Shown piece by piece: positions 57,216 through 64,000 of a stretch of 64,000 nucleotides of DNA; positions within the stretch are counted from its first letter, which is position 1, and every line of letters starts with the position of its first letter. The translations under genes were made by a program, and so were the position numbers. A model generated the notes under the pieces. It saw only the letters and a program-made list of their open reading frames with translations. It did not search any database and had not been told where the DNA came from. Source of the DNA: Sphingobium amiense (GTDB taxonomy: Bacteria > Pseudomonadota > Alphaproteobacteria > Sphingomonadales > Sphingomonadaceae); the NCBI RefSeq assembly GCF_003967075.1, contig NZ_AP018664.1, positions 372,001 to 436,000 of the forward strand, written 5' to 3'.

Positions 57216-58472
57216 ATGGCTACCGAAGTCAAAGTCCCCACGCTGGGCGAATCCGTCACCGAAGCAACCGTGGGCCAGTGGCTCAAGAAGCCCGGCGAGG
57301 CCGTGAAGGCCGACGAGCCGATCGTCAGCCTCGAAACCGACAAGGTCGCGGTCGATGTGCCTGCGCCCGCCGCCGGGACCATGGGCGACATCGTCGCGAA
57401 GGAAGGCGACACGGTCGAGGTCGGCGCGCTGCTCGGCTATGTGAACGCGGGCGATTCCGCCGCCGCGTCGCCAGCGCCTACCGCTGCACCCGCCGCGAAG
57501 GCCGAAGCAGCCGCGCCCGCTCCGGCGGCGTCCGCGCCTGCCCCCGCCGTCGAGGATGAGGGCGAGGGCGGCAGCCTGACGCTGTCGCCGTCGGTCCGCC
57601 GTCTCGTGCTGGAGCATGGCCTCGACCCGAGCAAGATCAAGGGCACCGGCAAGGATGGCCGCCTGACCAAGGACGATGTGGTGGCCGCTGCCGCCGCGGG
57701 CACCGCCAAGGCCGCCGCTTCCGCGCCCGCCGCCGCTGCCCCCGCTGCCGCTGTCCCTTCCTCCGGCCCGTCGCGCGGCCAGGAACGCGTCAAGATGACC
57801 CGCCTGCGCCAGACCGTCGCCAAGCGCCTGAAGGAAGCGCAGAACAACGCTGCGCTGCTGACCACCTTCAACGATGTCGACATGACCGCCGTCATCGAGG
57901 CGCGCGCGAAATACAAGGATCTGTTCGAAAAGAAGCATGGCGTGCGCCTCGGCTTCATGGGCTTCTTTACGAAGGCCGTGTGCATGGCGCTCCGCGACAT
58001 TCCGGGCGTCAATGCGCAGATCGAAGGCGACGAGATCGTCTATAACGACTTTGCCGACATTTCCGTCGCGGTGTCCGCGCCGACCGGCCTCGTCGTCCCG
58101 GTGATCCGCAACGCCGAAAGCATGAGCGTCGCGCAGATCGAAAAGACGATCGGCGATTTCGGTCGCAAGGCGAAGGACGGCAAGCTGACGATGGAAGATA
58201 TGAAGGGCGGCACCTTCACCATTTCCAACGGCGGCGTGTTCGGATCGCTGATGTCGACGCCGATCATCAATCCGCCCCAGTCGGCGGTGCTGGGCCTTCA
58301 CCGGATCGAGGATCGCCCGGTCGTGCGCGACGGTCAGGTCGTGGTGCGCCCGATGATGTATCTGGCGCTCAGCTACGATCACCGCCTGATCGACGGGCGT
58401 GAAGCGGTCACCTTCCTCGTCGCGGTCAAGAATGCGATCGAAGACCCGACCCGCCTGCTGATCGACCTCTAA
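57216..58472 (+). CDS. sucB: dihydrolipoamide succinyltransferase E2 of 2-oxoglutarate dehydrogenase
   Basis: The 418-residue protein has one lipoyl domain (residues 1-78, lipoyl Lys in [15 protein letters not shown]), an Ala/Pro linker, a peripheral-subunit-binding domain ([20 protein letters not shown]), a second linker and the catalytic core ending [20 protein letters not shown] with the catalytic His and Asp. It forms the core of the complex. 6 nt after sucA, so coexpressed. Confidence 0.98.
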   Translation: MATEVKVPTLGESVTEATVGQWLKKPGEAVKADEPIVSLETDKVAVDVPAPAAGTMGDIVAKEGDTVEVGALLGYVNAGDSAAASPAPTAAPAAKAEAAAPAPAASAPAPAVEDEGEGGSLTLSPSVRRLVLEHGLDPSKIKGTGKDGRLTKDDVVAAAAAGTAKAAASAPAAAAPAAAVPSSGPSRGQERVKMTRLRQTVAKRLKEAQNNAALLTTFNDVDMTAVIEARAKYKDLFEKKHGVRLGFMGFFTKAVCMALRDIPGVNAQIEGDEIVYNDFADISVAVSAPTGLVVPVIRNAESMSVAQIEKTIGDFGRKAKDGKLTMEDMKGGTFTISNGGVFGSLMSTPIINPPQSAVLGLHRIEDRPVVRDGQVVVRPMMYLALSYDHRLIDGREAVTFLVAVKNAIEDPTRLLIDL

Positions 58473-58594
58473 AGAGGGGTTCGGGCCATCCCGCGCGCTG
58501 TCCTTTTTGTTTGAGAAGGACAAAAGAAGAAGTAATGGCGTTCGACGGTTCGGGGCGAGGCACGCGGCTCGCCCCCAGCACGAACGGAGATGAT

Positions 58595-59995
58595 ATGGCT
58601 GATTTCGACTATGACGTCCTTGTGATCGGTGCCGGGCCGGGCGGCTATGTCGCCGCGATCCGCGCGGCGCAGCTTGGACTCAAGACCGCCTGCGCCGAAA
58701 GCCGCGAAACGCTGGGCGGCACCTGCCTCAATGTCGGCTGCATTCCGTCCAAGGCGATGCTGCACGCGTCGGAACTCTATGACGAAGCCGCGAACGGCGC
58801 GCTCGCGAAGCTGGGCGTGAAGATCGACGCGATGAGCCTCGACCTCGACACCATGCAGGGCCAGCGCATCGACGCGGTCAAGGGGCTGACCGGCGGCATC
58901 GAATTTCTGTTCAAGAAGAACAAGGTGACATGGCTGAAAGGCCTCGCCAGCTTCACCGGCGCGAACACGGTCGAAATCGCGGGTGAAAAGGTGACGGCGA
59001 AGAATATCGTCATAGCCACCGGTTCCTCGGTCACGCCGCTGCCCGGCGTCACGGTCGACAATGCGGGCGGCAGGATCGTCGATTCGACCGGCGCGCTGGA
59101 ACTGGCGAAGGTTCCGGGCCATCTCGTCGTCGTGGGCGGCGGGGTCATCGGCCTTGAACTCGGCAGCGTCTGGAAGCGGCTGGGCGCGAAGGTCACGGTC
59201 GTGGAATTTCTCGACCAGATCCTGCCCGGCATGGACGGCGAAGTCCGCAAGGAAGCGAACAAAATCTTCAAGAAGCAGGGCTTCGAATATAGGCTCGGCA
59301 CCAAGGTCACGAGCGCGCAGGTGGTTGGCGACGGCGTGAAGCTGACCGTCGAGCCTGCCGCCGGCGGCGCGGTCGAAACGATCGAGGCGGATGTCGTGCT
59401 GGTTTCCATCGGCCGCCGTCCCAATACCGAAGGTCTCGGTCTCGACAGGATCGGGCTAGACGTGAACCAGCGCGGCCAGATCGAGATCGGTCACGACTTC
59501 GCCACCAAGGTGCCGGGCGTCTGGGCCATCGGCGACGTGGTGCCCGGCCCGATGCTCGCGCACAAGGCCGAGGACGAAGGCATCGCCGTCGCTGAAAATA
59601 TCGCGGGCCTGACCGGCATCGTGAACCATGACGTGATCCCGAGCGTGGTCTACACCAAGCCCGAAATCGCGGGCGTGGGCCTGACCGAGGAAGCCGCGAA
59701 GGCGCGCGGCGAAATCAAGGTCGGCAAATTCCCGATGCTGGCCAACAGCCGCGCCAAGACCAATCACGAGCCGGACGGTTTCGTGAAGGTGATCGCCGAC
59801 GCGGAGTCCGACAAGGTGCTGGGCGTGTGGATCATCGCCACCGTCGCGGGCACGATGATCGCGCAGGCGGCGCAGGCGATGGAGTTCGGCGCGTCGAGCG
59901 AGGACATCGCCTACACCTGCCATGCGCACCCGACGCACAGCGAAGCGATCAAGGAAGCCGCGATGGCGGTGACGGGCAAGCCGATCCACATGTGA
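58595..59995 (+). CDS. lpdA: dihydrolipoamide dehydrogenase E3
   Basis: The 466-residue flavoprotein has FAD motif YDVLVIGAGPGGYVAAIRAA, redox disulfide GGTCLNVGCIPSK, NAD motif HLVVVGGGVIGLELGSVW and the C-terminal active-site His-Glu in AHPTHSEAIKEA. It reoxidises lipoyl groups of the 2-oxoglutarate (and likely pyruvate) complex. ATG at 58595 is chosen on family start and CGGAGA; ATG at 58535 would add 20 residues. An intrinsic terminator closes the operon. Confidence 0.97.
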   Translation: MADFDYDVLVIGAGPGGYVAAIRAAQLGLKTACAESRETLGGTCLNVGCIPSKAMLHASELYDEAANGALAKLGVKIDAMSLDLDTMQGQRIDAVKGLTGGIEFLFKKNKVTWLKGLASFTGANTVEIAGEKVTAKNIVIATGSSVTPLPGVTVDNAGGRIVDSTGALELAKVPGHLVVVGGGVIGLELGSVWKRLGAKVTVVEFLDQILPGMDGEVRKEANKIFKKQGFEYRLGTKVTSAQVVGDGVKLTVEPAAGGAVETIEADVVLVSIGRRPNTEGLGLDRIGLDVNQRGQIEIGHDFATKVPGVWAIGDVVPGPMLAHKAEDEGIAVAENIAGLTGIVNHDVIPSVVYTKPEIAGVGLTEEAAKARGEIKVGKFPMLANSRAKTNHEPDGFVKVIADAESDKVLGVWIIATVAGTMIAQAAQAMEFGASSEDIAYTCHAHPTHSEAIKEAAMAVTGKPIHM

Positions 59996-60020
59996 TCCGG
60001 CGCTCGCCTTACCGAAACTG

Positions 60021-60052
60021 AAAAAGGCTCCTGCGATGCGGGAGCCTTTTTT
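60021..60052. terminator. bidirectional terminator after lpdA
   Basis: AAAAAGGCTCC and GGAGCCTTTTTT form a stem extended by further pairs in TGC/GCG, with A and T tracts on both sides. It lies between lpdA and the convergent GntR gene and can serve both. Confidence 0.85.
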
Positions 60053-60057
60053 CTGAT

Positions 60058-60396
60058 CTACACGCTGGCGAGATCGTCGATCCGGATGCCCAGCCGCCGC
60101 ATCTGTGCCGCGACCGGCGGCCAGACGGTTTCGAGGAAACGCTCCCGCTCCGCCTGCCGCAGCCTGCGCGTCGCACCGTCCGCGACGAACATGCCGACGC
60201 CGCGCTTGACGATCACGATGCCGTCATCCTGAAAGCTCTGATAGGCCTTGGCGACGGTCAGCGGATTGGCCCCCTGCGCGGACGCGAAGGCGCGGACCGA
60301 GGGGAGCAGGTCTCCGTCGGCAAATTCGCCGTCGAGAATGGATGCTGCGATGATCTCCCGCAGGCGGAGATAGACGGGTTTGGAGTCGTCGGCCAT
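60058..60396 (-). CDS. GntR-family regulator, YtrA type
   Basis: The 112-residue protein has a winged helix: VYLRLREIIAASILDGEFAD, LLPSVRAFASAQGANPLTVA, KAYQSFQDDGIVIVKRGVGM. A short C-terminal helical tail (AERERFLETVWPPVAAQMRR) without a ligand domain is typical of the YtrA subfamily. The 71-nt gap after it holds AT-rich near-repeats (ATGGCTGT.., ATGGCAC) that may be its own operator. The target is unknown. Confidence 0.92.
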   Translation of the reverse strand: MADDSKPVYLRLREIIAASILDGEFADGDLLPSVRAFASAQGANPLTVAKAYQSFQDDGIVIVKRGVGMFVADGATRRLRQAERERFLETVWPPVAAQMRRLGIRIDDLASV

Positions 60397-60467
60397 GGTG
60401 CATCAGTGCCATAATACAGCCATAGGGGTCAAGAAAATTGCTGACATAAACTTATTTGTCTGTGTAA

Positions 60468-61058
60468 TTATCTGTCCCAGATGGACACGATGGAGACATA
60501 ATCTGGCCGGGGCCGTTCCTCTTGCGGTCTGCCCGGCGTGCCGATGAAGACGAACCCGGCGATCTTCTCGCCATCGCCGCCGAAGGCCGCGCGCACCGTC
60601 TCGTTATAGCTTGGCCACCCCGTCAGCCAGCCCCCGGCAAAGCCCAGCGCGTGCGCCCCGTGCAGCAGGTTCATGATCGCCGCGCCCGCCGACAGTTCCT
60701 GCTCCCACACCGGGATCTTGCTGCCCGCGACCGGCGCGGAAAGCGCCACGACCAGCGTCGGCGCCTGATGCGCGAACTGCCGCATCGCTTCCAGCTCCAG
60801 CCGCCCCGCGTCGGGCTTTTCGGCGAGATAGGCGTCCTCCAGCAGCCGGGCGAGCGCGTCGCGCTTCTCCGGCGGCACGATGACGAAGCGCCAGGGCGAG
60901 AGCTTCCCGTGATCGGGCGTGCGTAGCGCCACTTCGAGCATCTGGCGCAACTGCGCCTCGTCGGGACCGGGGGCGATCAGGTCGCGCGGCTTGCCCGACC
61001 GGCGCGTGCGCAGCAGGGCGAGGGGGGAAGAAAGATCGTTGAACATCGCGCCAGACAT
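60468..61058 (-). CDS. nitroreductase family protein (NfnB/YdjA type)
   Basis: The 196-residue FMN enzyme has SPLALLRTRRSGKPRDLIAP with the FMN-binding RRS/T, TPDHGKLSPWRFVIVPPEKR, SAGAAIMNLLHGAHALGFAG and GWLTGWPSYNETVRAAFG. This matches the short YdjA-like group. ATG at 61058 or 61046 is possible; the longer frame to 61172 is rejected as Arg-rich low-complexity. No clear ribosome-binding site is visible. The substrate is unknown. Confidence 0.9.
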   Translation of the reverse strand: MSGAMFNDLSSPLALLRTRRSGKPRDLIAPGPDEAQLRQMLEVALRTPDHGKLSPWRFVIVPPEKRDALARLLEDAYLAEKPDAGRLELEAMRQFAHQAPTLVVALSAPVAGSKIPVWEQELSAGAAIMNLLHGAHALGFAGGWLTGWPSYNETVRAAFGGDGEKIAGFVFIGTPGRPQEERPRPDYVSIVSIWDR

Positions 61059-61189
61059 GGCGGCGCGCGGTCCGCCGCGCAAGACGCAGCGCAGCGCTTT
61101 TGACAGCGCGCGCCAAAGCCGCCTAGGTTGCGGCGCATATAAGGCGGTCTGTCGGGCACGCTGCAAAGGCACATATCAAGGGGCGCCGC

Positions 61190-62713
61190 ATGGCATCTTC
61201 GGACATCAGCGGGGGCGAGGCAGGCAGGACCTGGCTCGGCCATCCGCGCGGGCTATATCTGCTCTTCTTCGCGGAAATGTGGGAGCGTTTTTCCTATTAC
61301 GGCATGCGCGCCATCCTGATCTTCTACCTCACCAAACATTTCCTCTTCGGCGAGGACAAGGCATATCTGCTCTACGGCGCCTATACCTCGCTGGTATACA
61401 TCACGCCGGTGATCGGCGGCTATCTGTCCGACCGCTATCTCGGCCCGCGCAAGGCGGTGACGGCGGGCGGCGTGTTCATCGCCATCGGCCATTTCCTGAT
61501 CGCCCTGACCGAAGGACCGGGCGGGCAGCAGCCCTTCTACCTCAACGGCTTCTATCTGGCGCTGGCCAGCATCATCGTGGGCACCGGCTTCCTGAAGGCG
61601 AACGTGTCGGTGCTGGTGGGCGAGCTGTATCCGCGCGACGACGCACGCCGCGACCCGGCCTATTCGATCTTCTACATGGGGATCAACATGGGCGGGATGC
61701 TGGGGCCGATCGTGTGCGGCCTGCTGGGCGAGCTTTTGGGCTGGAGCTGGGGCTTCGGCGCGGCGGGCGTGGGGATGCTGCTCGGCCTCGTCGGCTTCGT
61801 GGGACTGCGGCCATGGCTGCTGGGCAAGGGCGAGCCGCCCGTTCCCGGCGCGCTGCGCGAACGGTCGCCGGTGGGCGTCAGCCGCGAATGGGCCATCTAT
61901 CTCGGCGCGGCGCTGGGCGTCGTCGCGATCTGGGGCGTGATCCGTTACGCCGAACTGCTGGGCTATGCGCTGCTGATCTTCTCCGCCGCGACCGTGGCCT
62001 ATATCCTGTGGCGCAGCTTCGCGACGCTGGGCAGGGTGGAGCGCGACCGGATGCTGGCCGCGCTGTTCCTGATCGCGCTCAATCCGCTTTTCTGGGGGCT
62101 GTTCGAACAGACGGGATCGTCGCTCAACATCTTCACCGACCGCAATGTCGACCGCGTCATCCTTGGCTGGGACGTGCCGGCCTCACTGTTCCAGTCGGTC
62201 AATTCGATCTTCATCATCCTGCTCGCGCCACTGTTCGCGCTGCTCTGGACGCTGCTCGACAGGCGTCGGCTGGAGCCGTCCTCCACGGCCAAGTTCGGCG
62301 TCGGCCTCATCCTGTGCGGCGCGGGCTTCCTCGTGCTGGTGGCGGGCGCGGCCATGGCGGGGGAGGGGCTGACGCCGGTAATCTTCGTCTTCCTCATCTA
62401 CCTTTTTCACACCATGGCGGAACTCTGCTTCTCGCCGGTGGGCCTGTCCGCCATGACGCGGCTATCGGTGTCTTCGATGGTCGGCCTTGTCATGGGCACA
62501 TGGTTCCTCGCCATGGCGGCGGGCAATTTCATCGCCGGTCTCATCGCTCGCGCGACGGGCAGTGGGGAGGCGGGCAATGTCACGCAGGTGCTGGACGTCT
62601 ACACGCAGATCGGCTGGTTTTCGGCCATCGTCGGTGTGGGCGTGCTGCTCATTTCGCCGTGGATCACGCGGATGATGCACCTCGACAGCATCGGTGCGGA
62701 GGAGAAGGCGTAG
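61190..62713 (+). CDS. POT/PTR2-family peptide transporter
   Basis: The 507-residue inner-membrane MFS protein has the family motif FAEMWERFSYYGMRAILIFY (ExxER), then YTSLVYITPVIGGYLSDRYL and GTGFLKANVSVLVGELYPRD with FYMGINMGGMLGPIV. About 14 membrane segments. It imports di- and tripeptides with protons. ATG at 61190 is 131 nt from the divergent nitroreductase start. Confidence 0.95.
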   Translation: MASSDISGGEAGRTWLGHPRGLYLLFFAEMWERFSYYGMRAILIFYLTKHFLFGEDKAYLLYGAYTSLVYITPVIGGYLSDRYLGPRKAVTAGGVFIAIGHFLIALTEGPGGQQPFYLNGFYLALASIIVGTGFLKANVSVLVGELYPRDDARRDPAYSIFYMGINMGGMLGPIVCGLLGELLGWSWGFGAAGVGMLLGLVGFVGLRPWLLGKGEPPVPGALRERSPVGVSREWAIYLGAALGVVAIWGVIRYAELLGYALLIFSAATVAYILWRSFATLGRVERDRMLAALFLIALNPLFWGLFEQTGSSLNIFTDRNVDRVILGWDVPASLFQSVNSIFIILLAPLFALLWTLLDRRRLEPSSTAKFGVGLILCGAGFLVLVAGAAMAGEGLTPVIFVFLIYLFHTMAELCFSPVGLSAMTRLSVSSMVGLVMGTWFLAMAAGNFIAGLIARATGSGEAGNVTQVLDVYTQIGWFSAIVGVGVLLISPWITRMMHLDSIGAEEKA

Positions 62714-62856
62714 GGCGGGTGCGGCTGTCCTATCCGCCGCCCGCCGGGCTAAGGATCAGACTGCGTCCGCTGGCCCGTGCCTTTCGGAAAATGTCCAACA
62801 TAGGACATGAAATGTCGAAACTTGCGGGAAATATGCGAAGTTAAGCGGGCGCGATC

Positions 62857-63354
62857 CTATTCCCCGGTCGCGCCCCAGATGTCGCCCGCCTTCACAAAGC
62901 CGCGCTGTCCCTTCACGTCGAAAGCGCACCAGCCGCCCGAACAGTCGCCCAGTCGCCCGACCACGCCCTTCTGCGCGCGGAACAGCGTGCGGGACTCGTC
63001 CTTGGCCGCTTCGTGCATCGGCGCGGTCTGCGCGCGGACGATGGCGGTCGGCGTGTCGCTGAGCAGGCGGACATGCATCCAGCCTTGCGTGCCGTCCGGG
63101 TCTTCGATCTTGCGCCACAGGCCCAGAACATGCACCACCTTCACCGGCAGGTCGCGGCGGCGATAGACCCAGTTGGACGGGTAATCGAGGCTCGGCCCCA
63201 CGCGCATCCGCGCCTCGTCATGCGACAGCGATGCCCAATAGGGCGTCTTCTTCGCGGGCGAGGCGTCGGCGCCGGACAGTCCCGCCAGCGCGGGCAGCAT
63301 CGCCGCCGCGACGCAGAGGCGCCTGATCGAAGGCCGGGGTGGTCGTTGCGTCAT
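62857..63354 (-). CDS. secreted SH3-domain protein
   Basis: The 165-residue protein has a signal sequence (LCVAAAMLPALAGLSGADA) and two SH3_4-like units: WASLSHDEARMRVGPSLDYP with LPVKVVHVLGLWRKIEDPDG and TQGWMHVRLLSDT; then TLFRAQKGVVGRLGDCSGGW CAFDVKGQRGFVKAGDIWG. Such bacterial SH3 proteins usually bind the cell wall. ATG at 63354. It lies between the POT transporter and a divergent dehydrogenase. Confidence 0.9.
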   Translation of the reverse strand: MTQRPPRPSIRRLCVAAAMLPALAGLSGADASPAKKTPYWASLSHDEARMRVGPSLDYPSNWVYRRRDLPVKVVHVLGLWRKIEDPDGTQGWMHVRLLSDTPTAIVRAQTAPMHEAAKDESRTLFRAQKGVVGRLGDCSGGWCAFDVKGQRGFVKAGDIWGATGE

Positions 63355-63468
63355 GCCCCCTCCATAGCGCGCGCAGGCAGCCCCCGACAATGTTTCAATC
63401 GCGGCGGATCGGGATGGACTGTCTCATATCCGCTTGACCCGCGATCCGCCCGCGCATAGCCGCTTCCT

Positions 63469-64000
63469 ATGGCCCAGACCCCGCGCAAGACCCGCCCGCG
63501 CCCCGCAAAGCCCCGGATCGTCGTCACGCGCCGCCTGCCGCCGCAGGTGGAAGCGCGCATGGCCGAACTGTTCGACGCGCATTTCAACGCGACCGACAGG
63601 GCGATGACCCGCGATCAGATCGCCGACGCGATGGCCGATTGCGACGTGCTGGTCCCGACCATCACCGACCAGATCGACGCCGCGCTGATCGACGGCGCGG
63701 GCGAACGGCTGCAACTCATCGCCAGCTTCGGCAGCGGCATCGACCATGTCGACCTGTCCGCCGCGCGCCGCCGGGGCATCATCGTCACCAACACGCCGGG
63801 TGTTCTCACCGAAGACACCGCCGACATGACGATGGCGCTGATCCTGTCGGTGCCGCGCCGCCTTGCCGAAGGGGAAAAGCTGGTGCGCGCGGGCGAATGG
63901 CACGGCTGGAGTCCCTCGGGCATGCTGGGCCACCGGATCGGCGGCAAGCGGCTGGGCATCATCGGCATGGGACGCATCGGCCGCGCCGTCGCCCGCCGCG
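63469..64000 (+). CDS. D-2-hydroxyacid dehydrogenase, glyoxylate/hydroxypyruvate reductase type (3' end outside window)
   Basis: 177 codons are present. The protein opens with a basic AQTPRKTRPRPAKPRIVVT, then LPPQVEARMAELFDAHFNAT, LIASFGSGIDHVDLSAARRR, VTNTPGVLTEDTADMTMALI and the NAD-binding start RLGIIGMGRIGRAVARR (GxGxxG). These fit D-glycerate/glyoxylate reductase-type enzymes. The catalytic Arg, Glu and His in the second half are beyond the window. ATG at 63469. Confidence 0.9.
   Translation, partial: MAQTPRKTRPRPAKPRIVVTRRLPPQVEARMAELFDAHFNATDRAMTRDQIADAMADCDVLVPTITDQIDAALIDGAGERLQLIASFGSGIDHVDLSAARRRGIIVTNTPGVLTEDTADMTMALILSVPRRLAEGEKLVRAGEWHGWSPSGMLGHRIGGKRLGIIGMGRIGRAVARR

Noticed and set aside
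54333-58523. A 1,396-codon open frame on the minus strand opposite sucA and sucB
   Set aside because: It is a shadow of the strongly conserved plus-strand genes sucA and sucB in GC-rich DNA; its translation is Arg/His/Gly-rich without domains.

Overview
The window is a GC-rich alphaproteobacterial chromosome segment, most likely from the family Sphingomonadaceae. Indications are the proline-rich OmpA, a UrrA-family secreted protein, an RcGTA-type gene transfer agent (GTA) cluster of the sphingomonad form, a cpa/tad pilus locus, and an mdh-sucD-sucA-sucB-lpd TCA block. No rRNA, tRNA, CRISPR array, integrase or transposase was seen.

Layout. 1-1497: a TonB-dependent receptor truncated by the window edge. 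1643-7485: housekeeping genes, namely trmB, a small Cys-repeat secreted protein, metK, lnt, a DedA/YqaA membrane protein and a TonB-like anchored protein. 7634-8281: a GST. 8436-27526: a near-complete GTA-like particle cluster: candidate small terminase, large terminase, portal, g3.5-like protein, prohead protease, capsid, adaptor, stopper, tail terminator, tail tube, g10, chaperone, tape measure, a DUF2460 fusion protein, DUF2163 hub, NlpC/P60 peptidase, a short megatron and DUF2793. It is interrupted at four places by unrelated genes, mostly antisense, and by dispersed palindromic repeats. 27728-34922: envelope and stress genes (OmpA, SodC lipoprotein, ThpR, BI-1, GST, UrrA, VIT1-like, glutathione peroxidase, TRIC-like, DUF2147). 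35052-42062: a minus-strand Tad pilus operon cpaA-B-C-D-E-tadB-tadC lacking cpaF and a pilin gene. 42114-48937: a hydrolase, an FAD oxidoreductase, and a group suggesting CDP-alcohol chemistry (flippase, nucleotidyltransferase, HIT protein, CDP-alcohol phosphotransferase, TagB-like protein). 49103-59995: sdhB, a thioesterase, zapE, a PAP2 phosphatase, then mdh-sucD-sucA-sucB-lpdA without sucC. 60058-64000: a GntR regulator, a nitroreductase, a POT peptide transporter, an SH3 protein and a truncated 2-hydroxyacid dehydrogenase.

Main observations. (1) Strong terminator-like hairpins lie 12-30 nt before the start codons of four GTA genes (TerS candidate, portal, capsid, adaptor). At the portal, capsid and adaptor the gap is too short for a promoter, so expression may depend on readthrough or antitermination. 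(2) The TIM-barrel-like module usually expected in the GTA megatron appears to be missing there, while the DUF2460 protein carries about 560 extra N-terminal residues. (3) A five-copy, two-hairpin repeat family has stems that co-vary between copies. (4) A 100-bp palindromic repeat sits in frame inside lnt and carries G-quadruplex-type tracts. (5) A perfect 7+2+7 palindrome, resembling what I recall of the SahR operator, precedes metK.

All function calls come from reading motifs, lengths and gene order; no database search was run. Start codons were chosen by ribosome-binding sites and expected family start, and several are TTG or GTG.
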